Source: Karstenula rhodostoma CBS 690.94 (Eukaryota; Ascomycota; Dothideomycetes; Pleosporales; Didymosphaeriaceae). Taken from it: a stretch of DNA of 64,000 bases. Below the pieces are notes generated by a model that was not told the origin of the DNA, did no database searches, and saw nothing but the letters and a program-made list of their open reading frames with translations. The stretch covers positions 524,685 to 588,684 of the forward strand of contig MU001496.1 of assembly GCA_010093485.1 (NCBI GenBank). Reading direction: 5' to 3'. This document shows, in pieces, positions 11,599 to 23,645 of this stretch. Made by a program: the position numbers and the translations under genes. Position 1 is the first letter of the stretch, and each line of letters starts with the position of its first letter.

Positions 11599-13262
11599 AT
11601 GAAGACTGAAACTCTTGTTCATCACCATCCTCCCACGCCACCTGACGACCACGTCCACCCCGATCTTCATACAAGCTTACACCAGGTCTCGCAATATAAT
11701 GCAGACCCGGCTTGTTCTTACGACGACTCACCTTCTCAAGGTGCCGTGTATTCATCACCTGATCCCGCCATGCATAATGGCCTTCCGCACGGCATGGTCC
11801 CAACCGGAGCAGAGTATGGCGTAGCTCTTCAATACGTAAGCCTGCCTCTAGCCCTCGTCATCGATAAACTGACAAGACTCTAGGACGACTACGGCCACGT
11901 TCCAGGCTATGGTCAAGGCATCCAGTACAATGGGTTTCACGTAAGATCGAAACGTCCAGTAGATACGTGATGAGTTCTGACCATAGGCAGAATGAGCCCC
12001 GGAAGTTCTGTAGGTCGCCACCCACGCCGAGATCTTCAACCGAGATCGAAGACACCACGCGCCGTACACGAAGTGGTCGCACTGTCGTACCGTCTAGCTC
12101 ACCGATGGAGGAAGAGAAACCACGACCGAAACCCACACCGAAGTCCAAGAAGGCCAAGACGGGAAAGAGCGAAAAGCCAAAGACGCCAAAACTGACAGCA
12201 CCTTTGAGTATATTGACTAAGGGTATGGTCAATATACCTGTTCGGAATATGGAGGAGTGGGTGAATAGATCCGCTGAAACCCGGAAGAAGGAAGTAGAGA
12301 AGCGAAATGGATATGTAACGAGGCCCATGAACTCATTCATGCTTTACCGGTCGGCGTACGCTGAAAGAACAAAGCAGTGGTGTCTGCAAAACAACCACCA
12401 AGTTGTGTCGTCGGTATCGGGGGAAAGCTGGCCCATGGAACCGCCTGAGGTGCGCGAGCTGTTCAACGAATACGCGAAGATCGAAAGGATAAACCACCAG
12501 AACGCGCACCCAACGTACAAATTCTCCCCGAGCAAGGCAGCCGCTCCGGCACGCAAGAGGAAGCGCGAGTTCTCCGACGATGATCCGAGTGATGTTGAGG
12601 ATGCCGAATGGAACCCGAGCTCCGATCGCTCCAGGTCTCGCTCTTCCAAACGGATGAGCCAAGGTCCGGGCTTCCCAATGAACGGTATGAGCCCTGAGTT
12701 CTTCGACCAGCGCTTCGGTCCAAATGTTGTGGGTATGAACAGGCCGGGTTGGGAGATGACCAACGAATGGCGACCAATGCCGATGCCCATGGAGGACCCA
12801 TACGGCCAATACTACCAGACCTCTGTACACCCAGGCATGGGCATGCATCAAGGCCTCATGGAAGACATGAGGATGCGACGCGCTGACACCCCGATCTCTA
12901 CGATGCAACTGTCGCAAGACACTGCACTTCTGGGTTTGCCAGGAGGCAATGCAAGCGAACTGTTGCAGCAGATGCACTCCCACTCGGACACTTCCCTCAG
13001 CGGCGAACCACAGGTCGACCCTCTGCTCATGAGTTTTGATGGGGGACATCACGAGCTCGGCGTTCCAGCATCTCATCCCGAGTTCCGAAATGGACATATG
13101 GCTATGATGGACGGCGAGCTTGATGGACACAGCGTGGATAGTTTCATCGGAGCAGAAGCCGCTCATGAAGAATACCGCACCGAGGCCTGGCACCCATATG
13201 CGAACATGGGGCCCATGGAGTCTCCGGAGTCGGAATTCGACAAGTGGTTGGGCGAGCGATGA
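11599..13262 (+). CDS. HMG-box transcription factor, Ste11/FMF-1-like
   Basis: Three exons (11599-11835, 11884-11940, 11991-13262) give about 521 aa. Introns are 48 and 50 nt; intron 2 ends at CAG 11988-11990, because using the upstream TAG would hit a stop at once. A single HMG box spans about residues 205-280 (NGYVTRPMNSFMLYRSAYAE, then NNHQVVSS, WPMEPPEVRELF). A basic serine-rich patch (RKRKREFSDDD) and a methionine/glutamine-rich tail follow. The RPMNSFMLYR box resembles S. pombe Ste11 and Neurospora FMF-1/Podospora PaHMG5, regulators of mating and sexual development, more than MAT1-2-1. That subfamily is from memory. An in-frame ATG at 11581 is an alternative start. The very long upstream region suggests complex control. 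Confidence 0.85.
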
Positions 13263-13769
13263 TGTGTGCACATGAATTGTATACGTCGATGCAATTTTCG
13301 GGAGTGCCGCAGTATTGGGCATATACCGGTGCATTCGGGCTATGGCGTTTGGCGACAAAGGGTATACCCATCATGTTTCAATCTAGACAACAATTCTGTT
13401 TTTGTGCGTTCTTGTTGTACCTCGACGTTTTACGAGTCATTCCATAGACCATTGGTAGAGCCATTTATTCGTCAACGATCCTGCTCCTTCCCAGTTGTAG
13501 TCAACCGTTGGTGAGCCAATACACTGTCTAGTGAGCGCTCTTGAAGCAGGCAGAGTGCGTCGCGGAGGCAAAAGAAGGACAAGAGATGTACGCTCTAGTT
13601 ACGGAGTGTATGTTCTGCAAGGAAGATGCGAAAAGAGAGTGAAGTGAAGTAAAGTGAAGTGAAGTGGAACGGGTTGGTTCGTTTAGGCCGAGTGCGGACT
13701 CAAGGTTGGCCAGGTGGGGCGAACGCGCCTTCCAGCCTAAATGCGATGCGACTCAATACTTCCGTAACC
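13263..13769. other. Convergent 3' flanks with GTGAA microsatellite
   Basis: No gene between the HMG factor and the minus-strand acetyltransferase. Around 13638-13670 an imperfect (GTGAA)n pentanucleotide run occurs. Confidence 0.55.
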
Positions 13770-14373
13770 TTACAACCGCATCGACAGCACTTGTCCAGGC
13801 CACCCCTTCTCCTCAAATGCTTCTTGCTTCTGAAAACCTTGCGACTCATACCAGCGCACAAGCTTGCCGTCTCCGCCGGCATAGCAATCGAGTCGGAGAA
13901 GTCGCACACCTTTCTCTTTTGCCAAAGCCTTTGCCTTTTCCACCAGCAAGCCCCCAAGGCCCCTGCCTCCCCCTGCCTTGGGGTCAGTGATGAGATAGTT
14001 TATGTACAGTTCCGGCTCGGTTGCAGGGTTGACATATGACGCCGCGTCGCCTACAGTCAGAACGCCCAGAACCTGCTCACTGCTTTCCAAGGGACCTTTC
14101 TCAATCACAATCCAAGTACCGCCAGATCTCGCATACTTGGTCGCTCCCTCGATGCGATCAGGTCTGTCAGACTGCCGCTCTGTTCCCCATTGCTTGGTTC
14201 GGCCCTGTGAGACAAGCCACTCGGTGCGATCATCCATCAGTCGTAGCATCGTGGGTACATCAGCCTCTGTCCCAGGGCGAAGGGTGACGTTTGCCAAACC
14301 CGAAGCCTTTGAATTTCTGGTTCCGTTGAGTGATGGTTATCACAGAGATCAGATACACTTACACTGCCGCCAT
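13770..14373 (-). CDS. GNAT-family N-acetyltransferase
   Basis: Two exons: 14373-14363 (only 11 coding nt) and 14316-13770, separated by a 46-nt GTAAGT...CAG intron; the product is about 185 aa. The long exon alone has no ATG, so the short first exon supplies the start. The sequence begins with the GNAT strand NVTLRPGTEADVPTMLRLM. It carries the acetyl-CoA pyrophosphate loop as KAGGGRGLGGLL and ends with the RWYESQGFQKQ pattern typical of small-molecule GNATs. It should transfer acetyl from acetyl-CoA to an amine; the substrate cannot be read from sequence. It is divergent from PSF1. Confidence 0.85.
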
Positions 14374-14792
14374 GTTGCCTTTGAATTTTTGTCAGTTTGA
14401 CTGCAAGTGTGCAGAGTAAGCTGCCCAGAAGGAGAGGGGTATTGGTATTGGCGTGCGGTGTCAAGACTTCTGATCGGAGTGGAAAAGAGGCACGAACTCC
14501 GACATCAGCTTCGGTAACTACGTAAATACCGTGATCGACAATCAAGCCATCTCGGGTCTTGGCCGATAAGAATGGGAAGTTATACACACATGCCATTTGC
14601 CTAGTATTTAAATATCAAGATGGGGTCGCACAGACCCTTGCCCGGTCGAACTCGAGAACAGGCGGGGTTGACGCGGCCAAACGCGCTCTCCCGCCCGATT
14701 ATCCACGACGCGAGTTACGCAACCCTCCATTTATACGCAGCAGTACAGTCGCCGGTATCCTGTTTGAGGGAACATAGCTCGCGAGGACCATC
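14374..14792. promoter_or_regulatory. Divergent promoter between GNAT gene and PSF1
   Basis: This 419-bp stretch separates two divergent genes. Its PSF1-proximal part carries a cluster of ACGCG boxes (listed separately). Apart from that I see nothing distinctive. Confidence 0.55.
14671..14712. promoter_or_regulatory. Cluster of three ACGCG (MCB-like) boxes upstream of PSF1
   Basis: ACGCG starts at 14671, 14681 and 14708, that is 80-120 bp before the PSF1 ATG; the first two are ten bases apart. Clustered ACGCG is the arrangement seen at MBF-controlled G1/S genes in yeasts. Function here is inference. Confidence 0.5.
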
Positions 14793-15544
14793 ATGTACGG
14801 CGAGATTGGCAACAAATTGGTATTCTCTCAGATGCTACGCGCGGCCCGCTACGACAACTGACACGCACAAGGTACAACACGCCAAACGCACGCAATCGCT
14901 GGCACACCTACCGCCGTACCAGACTGAGCTGGTGCGGGCCGTCACTCGCGAAGTACGGGACCTCGACAAGGACGTGGCCACAATCCTCGAGCCTTTCGCC
15001 GGCTCCTTCAACCCCTCCTCCGAGCCCGCAACCGCATGCGCCCTCCTCGTAAACCATTTGTGCATGAGGAGAGACAAGCGCTGCTTGCTCGCTTACCACC
15101 GTACAAGGACCGACAAGCTCGAGGAAATGTGCTGGAGTGGCATCGATGTGCTTGAACGGCAACAGCAGCTCTCGCAGAAAGGAGCGACCGAGGGAGCGGG
15201 TGCCCAGATGGGCACGGATGGGGCAGGCAGTAGCTTGAGCCCCGAAGAGGAGGAGTACGTGAGGCAGTACAGTGACTTGTTGGCGAGCTACAAGGGGCAG
15301 TGGACCGATATTGATCTCACTGGGAGCCTGGAGCCGCCCAAAGACTTGTTCATCGATGTCAGGGTCTTGAAGGACGCTGGAGAGATACAAACTGAGTATG
15401 GGTATGTCAAGCCGACGGTTGGGTTGGACGTTCCAGGCTGACTGGCGCAGGGCCATCACTTTGACCAAGAACAGCCAGTTTTACGTGAGGCAGGGAGACG
15501 TCGAGCGACTCATCGCACAGGGGTACCTCCAAAGGCTCAGTTGA
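14793..15544 (+). CDS. PSF1: GINS complex subunit Psf1
   Basis: Three exons (14793-14819, 14872-15401, 15451-15544) give 216 aa, the usual Psf1 length. The N-terminus MYGEIGNKLVQHAKRTQ, the central LCMRRDKRCLLAYHRTR and the C-terminal B-domain TLTKNSQFYVRQGDVERLI are characteristic of Psf1. GINS (Sld5-Psf1-Psf2-Psf3) joins Cdc45 and Mcm2-7 to form the replicative CMG helicase; the Psf1 B-domain is needed for chromatin association. The nine-codon first exon explains why an in-frame-looking upstream extension from 14620 is false: it reads through the 52-nt intron 14820-14871. Confidence 0.96.
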
Positions 15545-15735
15545 TCGCGGCTGCGTCTGAACTCTGCAGCAGCATTGAACCGTCATGTTCCGAAACACTC
15601 AGGCCATGTCGGTGTACGCGCGCGTAGAAGCGCAAGCATGCCGCATTCGGCTCGTTGCGCGCGTCTAGACACGCCAGCATTCCGCGTTCATCACCCACGC
15701 GCGGATGGATTCAGGTGCAATTCAACATTCCGCAC

Positions 15736-15751
15736 TTTACGCGCGCGTAAA
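15736..15751. repeat. 16-bp perfect palindrome TTTACGCGCGCGTAAA
   Basis: The 16 bases are a perfect inverted repeat. A related 12-bp palindrome TACGCGCGCGTA sits at 15615-15626, about 120 bp away. Each contains ACGCG on both strands. Confidence 0.7.
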
Positions 15752-16034
15752 TACCCGAGCGTGCCGCGTGCAGAGCTTTCCGCGCACATCGGCTTGCGAC
15801 CCAGGATGCCGAGAATCGGGGAAATTCTGGAGCAGGCTCGATCATCGGATTGATCGGTCAGTATTCCCGCCGTGGGGGTGAGAATTGCATGCAGGGGTAG
15901 CAGGGCGTAGTAAGAGTAGGCGACGTTGCACGACGTTTGTGAAGAAGAGATCCGCTGGGACAGGGTTGCACTGATGACGGGGTCGCATCGTGTATGTTCA
16001 GAACGAGAGCATACTGCAAGCACTCTTGCAGTGT

Positions 16035-16086
16035 CTCGACGGTCTCTGACAATCTTGATGCTCGACGGTCTCTGACAATCCCGATG
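16035..16086. repeat. 26-bp tandem duplication
   Basis: Two adjacent copies start at 16035 and 16061 and share CTCGACGGTCTCTGACAATC; 24 of 26 bases match. Likely a recent slippage or repair duplication. Confidence 0.8.
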
Positions 16087-16822
16087 CTCGAAAGGACAGT
16101 TGCCAGGGGTATGAAAATTTATATGGTCTTGTGCCTACATATGTATTGCCAAGACAGTGAAGTAAAGCTTCGCATGGCCGCGTGGACCAAAACTCTCAGT
16201 GAGCCCAGTCCAGATCGCACATCTTGTCTTGTCCGGCAGCATCCGCGAACCGGTCTTCCTGCATGGACGCGCCGACTGCATCTGCGGCTAAAGCACTCAA
16301 CTAATCAACGCCTGTCAAGAAGCAGAACGTGTGGGGAAAGCTCTCCGGTGCACATGCTTTGCGCATACCCCTCATAAGTGATGCCATTGCTCGCAATCTA
16401 TGCACCCTCGAATGTGTGTGCCACAACATGGGCCGTGTAGACGAATTGGCGTCGCAATTCCATCGCGTAGGGCTGAATACGAGCCTTGGCAATGACGTTA
16501 GTGCTGTGTGAAGCGCGTCCGGAACGTAAACTCTAGAGTAAAAATTTCACGACATGCCTCCGCCCAACGGACCCGCCCTATCCCAAGACGCGCTGCTCCG
16601 CCGCGGGGGCTGCTGCAGCTCCAGAAGGGTCTTCTTGCATCAATTGGCTGTGGATTCTCGACCTCTTCCGACCCGCTATTATTATCGAAGCCATAACGTG
16701 CCTACTACCCGTTATCAGTCGCGCTCTGCATTCCCTTAACTGGCTGCTCTGCAACTTGTATCGTCCCATTGGAATGTCTACTTGACTTTCTAGGAGCCTA
16801 TACTATAATTCACAGCGGCAAC

Positions 16823-19800
16823 ATGCCGTCGCGTCTTTTGCCCTGGCGGCGGGGCTCGGATTCGTCCCAACAACAGCTTCCTTTCGCCAACGACTACGTG
16901 AGCGATGCCGAACTTGCAGCCGATGACCAGACAAGCCACCATGGCTCGCAGACCATCCCTCGCTCACGTGCCATGGGCGCTCCTTCCAATCCGCAGCACA
17001 TGCTGTCTAGCTCGTACAGCTCGTTCAACCAGCGCAACCCGATCCGCTCCTTCGCCCACCAAACGTCGCACTCGATATCGGACAATCCCCAATACTCGTC
17101 GCAAGGCGTTCGCGAACGGACACAGGAACTTGCCTCCTATGCGCTCGACTCTGCGGCCTATTCACAACCACGGAGGAGGGCAAGCAGTGCGGCTACCGAG
17201 TCAATTGCTAGCAGATCAGCCTTCCCAATAGACATTGAAGGGAGACTGTCATTGGACTCTACGGGCTCTGATATCATAGCCGAGGAGAGGGAAAGTGGTC
17301 CTGCGTCGCCCGAGACTGTCATTGCGCGCTTTCCGAGCGACCGCATCAGCTCCCCAGGCCTTCATGACCGCAAGGATGTAGATGCACATGAGAGACCATC
17401 TAGCGTCGCAGCGCCGGATGTCGTGGTGCAGGATACCGAGGAAACTCCGCTACTACCCAGAATTAGGCTCTCGCGGGTGGACTCGCTACCGCAGAGGAAA
17501 TCATCTACCTCCGTCCCCAAAGACACCGGCTTCGGTAACCTCAAGACACGCTTTGCGACATCGCTTGGTACCGGGCGGGAACACTTGGCTCAGGTTGGAC
17601 GTTCTTTCACGAACCCCAAAAACTACACTAGAGATGCATTGTATGCGGGAGCTACTGCCAGTTTGCAGATGAGCTCAGCGGTGTTCCTCGGTCTCCTTCT
17701 TAACATCCTGGACGCTCTTTCATACGGCTATATCCTGTTTCCGTTGGGAAGTCCTATTTTCAGTCAGACAGGCCCTGATGGCATTTCCATCTTCTTCGTC
17801 AGTTGCATAGTTTCGCAACTCTGCTACTCGCTCGGCTTGTCCATCTTCCGGGGCGGGGTGGGTTCAGAGATGATTGAGGTGGTGCCCTTCTTCCACCGAA
17901 TGGCCTACTCCATCATGGAGAGGATGGAAGGAGCAAGTGCCGATTCAGTCATAGCCACCACAATCGTAGCATACTGTCTTAGCTCCATCATCACCGGCAT
18001 GATATTCCTCGCACTGGGGACTTTCAAGCTTGGCAATCTTGTTAGTTTCTTTCCGCAGCACATCCTAATTGGGTGCATTGGAGGAGTCGGCTTCTTCCTG
18101 GTCATGACTGGCATGGAGGTCTCGGCCAGACTCGAGGGCAACCTGAATTATGACTTGAACACTCTGCACAAACTTTTCTCGAGCGATACAATATACCTAT
18201 GGGTTTTGCCGCTTGTTCTCTCGCTCATTATCATGGGCCTGGAACGAAGGTATAAGAGCCCGTTTCTCCTTCCTGGATTCTTTATCATGGTTTTCGCCAT
18301 ATTTTACATTGTTACTAAAGCTATACTTCGAATCGATCTCGAAGTGCTCAGGAACTCAGGCTGGATTTTTGAAGCACCAGAGGCGGGTGTGCCATTTTAT
18401 CGGTTTTACTCGTACTTTAGTAAGTCGACGAAGGCTGGGTTCGCAGCACTGTACTAACTTAACGACTAGAGTTCAGTCAAATTGACGGAGCAGCTCTCGC
18501 AAGCACGATTCCGACCATGTTTGCGCTATCCTTCTTCGGCATCATCCACGTCCCGATCAACGTTCCAGCCTTGGGCGCTGCCGTCAAAGAAGATGCCATT
18601 GATGTCAATCGCGAACTAATTGCCCATGGCATCTCAAACACCATATCTGGATGCGTTGGCAGTATCCAAAACTACCTGGTCTATGCTAACAGCATTATGT
18701 TCATGAATAACGGAGGGGACAGTCGGACGGCTGGCGTACTTCTCGCGGCCGCGACCACTGCGGTGTGGATGGCAGGGCCAGCCATGATAGGGTTCATTCC
18801 CGTGTGCCTTGTTGGCGCCTTGATCTTCCTTCTAGGCATTCAGCTCATGAAAGAAGCCATCTGGGACACGCTGGGCCGATTACAGCGACTGGAGTACTTC
18901 ACCGTACTGGCTATTGTCCTCATCATGGGTGTCTACGATTTCGTCATTGGCATCTTCACTGGTATCGTCTTGGCTTGCCTAAGCTATGTCATCTTGTCCT
19001 CGCGTGTACCAGCGATCCGAGCGACCTACTCTGGTGAAGTTGCAGCTTCCACTGTCCGCCGACCGCGCAGCGATGTGCGGTACCTTAGCCAGGTTCGCGG
19101 GCAGATTCGTGTGATCAAACTTACAGGGTTCCTGTTCTTCGGAACCATTGTGTCCGTAGAGGAGCACATGCGATCACTCATCGAGGACAAGAGCTTCGAA
19201 CAGCAACCATTGAGCTTTATTGTGGTAGACTTCTCTCGCGTCAACGATGTCGACTTCTCCAGCTCCGAAGGATTCCAGAGAATCAACCGCATTCTAAACG
19301 GGAAAGGTGTTAAGATGATCATCTCAGGCGTATCCTTTGCTAGCAGAGTTGGACAGGCTTTGCAGAACGTAGGGTTGCTAGACACAGAAACGGCTAACGA
19401 CGAATGTCCCCCGCCGCAGGTCTTCGAGGACCTGAACACCGCATTGGAAAGCTGTGAGAACGAACTTCTTGAAATTTTCTACCAGCACTGCAACTCGCCT
19501 CAGCCCACACGCCAAAGGACTCCACCGAAATCTATCGATGGCTCTATTGAGAGTAGCAATGCATTGGATGTATCGTCCTCGCCATCATTCGGTGCGAGCC
19601 CTCTTCTTCCCGAATTCTCATCTCCTCGCCGCGGCGCGCAATATCTCGCAGCGACTACCACTTTCCGCGAACAAGGTAGACCTGCAGCATCTTCCGGTGA
19701 ACAGGAGGGTGTTCTCAGTATGCCCTCCAAGTGGAAGAACTTTTCTCAGCCTACGAAGATCATCCTGCAGACCTTCGAAGATGTGTCCTCTAAGAATGAA

Positions 19801-20308
19801 GACTTTTGGCACGTCCTGGCACCCTACTTTGAACGACGAGAATATGCGCGAGGAACCGTGCTATACTCACGCGGCGATGATCCTGATGGATTCTATGTTG
19901 TTGAAAAAGGCCGCCTTCGCGCAGACTACGAATTTGAGCAGGGCAACTTTAGTGAGAATATTATGCCGGGTACGACGTGCGGAGAGCTGCCATTCTTTTC
20001 GGAAACAGACAGGACCGGGGTACGTGTTCCATTATGTCCTATCAACCAATCGATCTGAACGCACCTCTAACAATTACAGACTGTCGCAGCCGAAGAGGAT
20101 TCCGTGGCTTGGCTCTTGACAAGAGAGAGGTACAAGGAACTCGAGCGGAAGAACCGCGATGTCGCTTCGGAACTTTTGAAAGTTGGACTGAAGTTGACGA
20201 AGGAAAGGATGGATGCTATTACTTCGTATGTTACTACACCTGTATACCTTTGCAACCTGAGCACGAGACTAACGAAGGGGCAGATATGTTCTTGTTACTG
20301 CATCGTGA
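16823..20308 (+). CDS. VSB1: SulP/SLC26-family transporter with STAS and cyclic-nucleotide-binding-like domains (Vsb1 type)
   Basis: Four exons (16823-18419, 18470-20019, 20080-20225, 20284-20308) give about 1105 aa. Residues 1-270 are disordered and serine-rich. From about residue 280 come the hydrophobic SulP segments (LNILDALSYGYILFPLG, GGVGSEMIEVVPFFHRM). A STAS domain spans about 740-860 (GQIRVIKLTGFLFFGT, VDFSRVNDVDFSSSEGF). A cNMP-binding-like fold follows at about 975-1075 (FERREYARGTVLYSRGD, TCGELPFFSETDRTG). This order matches yeast YGR125W/Vsb1, a vacuolar-membrane protein needed for basic amino acid storage. The true substrate is uncertain and the cNMP fold may not bind nucleotide. 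The last exon is only 25 nt, encoding a YVLVTAS end; without it the frame runs into unrelated sequence. Confidence 0.9.
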
Positions 20309-20702
20309 GCACGCATGTATGGATAACTGTTGGTGAGCATTGTAAGCGTATCTGCGTATCTTGGATACCTTCTCTGCATCATACATGCCTTAATAATCTG
20401 TGCGCTTCTTTACGCCATCTAATTCTTCGTGCCTGATTGGCCGATCAGCGTTACCCTCCTTCTACCTCGACCCCATTTCTATCGCACCTACCCTGCCACC
20501 TTATCCCCTCTTTCTTCCCTAAGGAAGCAATGACAACCCTCCCCGCGCTAGTCGATAACAACAACCTAATAGATGCCACCTGTTCTCATCTCCTTCACTC
20601 CTCTCGAAAATTCATTTTGACATCACTAACCATTGTCACTCGCTCGTATTAATTTTACTCATCGTTACGTTCCGCACAATTCATCACACAGTCGCTCTCG
20701 TT
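20309..20702. other. Intergenic, pyrimidine-rich promoter of the next gene
   Basis: No gene seen. The stretch before 20703 is C/T-rich, as is common in fungal 5' leaders. Confidence 0.5.
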
Positions 20703-23645
20703 ATGAGGGAGCCGATAAATGAGATCCAGTACCCGTTCCGGGAGACGAATAGGAGCCCGTACTATTTGAGCTGCCCCGGTCCGTATCTGGGTGATCCTAG
20801 GATTGGAGAGACGAGCAGTTCTACAGGTTCTCCAACAGATGAGTACGCCGCCAAACCAATTTCAGAACATCAACATCAAACGGGTCGGTCGATCGAGGCC
20901 GGTGATCCACCACATCCACATCCGGACGACGTCGACCAGGTGCCCAGGAGCAACACAATGGCAGCGGCGACAAATCGGCAGCGAGAAATGTTAGCCCAAC
21001 TCGACGGTACGCCAATGCCCAACGGCGAACATTCGAGCGTCTCTGCCTATACAGCGTCCTTGCTGCAGGGCGACCCTCCTGTAGGGAGGGCAGTATTAGA
21101 GCAACAAATTGAACGCTGGAGCGAGGACGTACCCCGAGACGCGCCACCTGGGTATGCTGGCACCACGCCAGACACGCGAGTGAGTCGCAGGTTCAAGATG
21201 TCCAAGATGATTTCGCGTCTACGAAGTCCATGTCCGGAGCTACGCAAACGTGTCTGTTCGTTTGGTGAGGACAATCAACCCACTTCGACACTGCCCCCGA
21301 ACGAAGTGCCTCTTCCGCCAAAGCCACCAAGGACGGCGCCTCCCCCTAAGACATTACGCCGACGAACAGACACACACCCTACGTCTCAACGACCAAATTC
21401 TCCAACGTACAGACTACCCTCGTCTCCACGGGGAGACAGTCCAATCCCGCCGGGGCCCGTTCGTCGCTCCACAGTCATACCGCAGATAAGGACGGCTCAA
21501 CTACCATCTACGCCTAGGGTCTTTGCGCCTCGCCCTAGGCGCACTATTATAGCAGACTGGTTCCGGAATAGCGCTTTAGCACCCGACGACACACGCTTTG
21601 ATTCGCCGTTTGATCATTTAAGAACAGAGCCTCGTGTAGCTCACCAGTCAACCTCGCTAGAACACCTTGGTTCACTACTGAGACTTCCAGATGCTGCTAC
21701 AAAACTGAAACCATCTCTCCGGGGAGGAGCACGCAAGAGTAGTCCTACAAGCGAGCATCGTGCTAATGAGGATCAGAGCCCGCTAGATCAAGGCCGGCTA
21801 GATCAAGGCCCGCGTCGCCTTCCCATCAATGCTGTGCTCACTGCTGCAGCTAGTAGTCTCGATGGTGCCTTTCCACCGGGGCATCCTCGTAGGACTACCA
21901 ACCCCTCCAATTCGCACCCGCCGACGCATCAGTCTTCGCGTCTGCCTCTTTCTGCAGATCCAAGTCAATATTCGCAACTGCAAATGATTCCACACACCAG
22001 TCAACCCCCGCTTCCGCCTCCTCTAAACCCAAGAAGTCAGCCTTTTATCCCGTATCGCCAACAGTTTCAGCAGCAACCCGTTGACTTGGCTCAAGTAGCA
22101 TCTATGCAACAACCCCAACACACGGATTCGGTTCGAAATGACTGGCTGCGGTGGCTACAAAACACGGATCCAGCTCAATATGAGTTGTTGCAACAACTCG
22201 AAAGCGCAAGCCGCGAAGAACAGTATATGGAACGATACCTACAACAACCACACTTCTCCCCAGGTGAGCGGGCGACTCTGCAAGATGTACTAGAACGATA
22301 TCAGACTCGTCGCCGGGCGCTTGTTCGACAATATCAACACAGATTCCCACAGGCAAATAACATGAATAATCCGTACCAACAAACCAGCAACGCGTACGTG
22401 TCACCATACCCACCGGTGCAGCCCCCCCACCAGCAACAACCTCCAAACTATGGCACAATTCACCCTCGCATCTCTGCAATTACAACCTCAAATTCTGATG
22501 TGCCACAGCATGTCGCACCAGAACCATTGACTGGACCAAGGCAGTCTCAACCGCATTACCCTCAGACTCTGTTAGTCACCCCGTCCAAAGTGGTGTTCTA
22601 ACTCTTGCTCACGTTACGGCAGATCTATCGGATACCCAGGATCTGGTTCTCACATGCAGTTACCATGGCAGCCGGTCCCAGTACAGTCGCTCTCAGTACA
22701 GCCGCCGGGGTCGCAACCCAACCATGTACCCAACTCGAATAATGTCTACTACACCCCGTATTCTGCGTCGCAGACAACCAGATATGTGAGTGGTCAGTGA
22801 ATGTCCTTCATGACATTGCACTGACATTGATTCTACAGCCTGGTCCATATACCGCCCCCCAAAATGGGCCCCATGCTCGCACAGTAACGTCGGAACAACG
22901 CCCGGAAGCTCCGACAGAAGACGATGTCTTTGAGATACCTTTGCTCGTGGGACGCGAACTTGATCCGGCAGACCCAGTAGACCGTTCCCTCATGGATACT
23001 TTCGGGATGGACTACTCGTTCGATGCGAGTTTCGAGGTTGTTTCGAGGCACCTATATGAATACTATTTCGGCCCACAAGACAGTTCTGTCCGGGTTTCGC
23101 GGGAATGGCGGGCTCATCGGGCTGACATCAGAGGATTCGTCGAAGAGGTTATTTCCCGTGAATCTGAGCCCCCAAGGGAAGCTGCAAGTTCGTCGCGGAA
23201 CCCTAGGCCTGTTTCCGGAGGGAGCGCTGGGGGTGTGACTCTTCCGTCTCTGCGTGAGGTGCTGGGTGACTACTTCCCTGAGAGGCCGAGAGACGGACCA
23301 GGACCGGGTGCGAGTCGGCCGGGGGTGCTCCGTATTAATAGTGGTGAGAGCACGGCGACCGCGTCGCTTTCTCCTGGGTCGGATTCCGCAGAGGCAGACC
23401 GGAGGGAAAGAGAGCGCCAGCAGGTTAGGCTTGACAGCGAGATGCCAATTACGATTAGAGGTGAAAGGCCGCCGGGGATGCGGGGAAGAAGGAGAGCGGG
23501 CGCTGTGTCTGAAGGTACCGGGAATGGGAGTGGGGAGGGCAGCGTGCTGTTGAGGGATGCGTATGAGCCCGTTGAGGATGTGGCTCGTTCTTCGGGGATA
23601 CGGGATGGGGAGGTGGGGGGGAATGAGGGTGGAAGGGCTCCGTGA
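20703..23645 (+). CDS. Proline- and glutamine-rich disordered protein, unknown
   Basis: Three exons (20703-22570, 22623-22785, 22839-23645) give about 945 aa in one frame; introns are 52 and 53 nt. Most of it is predicted to be disordered. A proline cluster near residue 200 (NEVPLPPKPPRTAPPP) looks like SH3-domain ligand. A charged helical stretch near residues 500-550 (SREEQYMERYLQQ, LQDVLERYQTRRRALV) precedes a glutamine-rich segment. The best candidate for a folded part is encoded early in exon 3 (EDDVFEIPLLVGRELDPADP, ASFEVVSRHLYEYYFG, EWRAHRADIRGFVEEV). I do not recognise the family. The same orientation as the transporter gene is probably incidental. Confidence 0.75.

Larger units (their letters stand above)
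15545..16822. other. Intergenic region with GC palindromes and a short duplication
   Basis: No gene is supported over about 1.3 kb. It contains two CGCG-rich palindromes (15615-15626 and 15736-15751) and a 26-bp direct duplication at 16035-16086. The right part is presumably the promoter of the SulP transporter gene. Confidence 0.5.

Noticed and set aside
11599..13262. HMG gene as MAT1-2-1 mating-type gene
   Set aside because: The box RPMNSFMLYRSAY and long C-terminal tail fit the Ste11/FMF-1 group better, and no APN2 or SLA2 neighbour is present.
14620..14792. Upstream extension of PSF1 (start at 14620)
   Set aside because: It relies on reading through the 52-nt first intron; the ATG at 14793 gives the exact family N-terminus.
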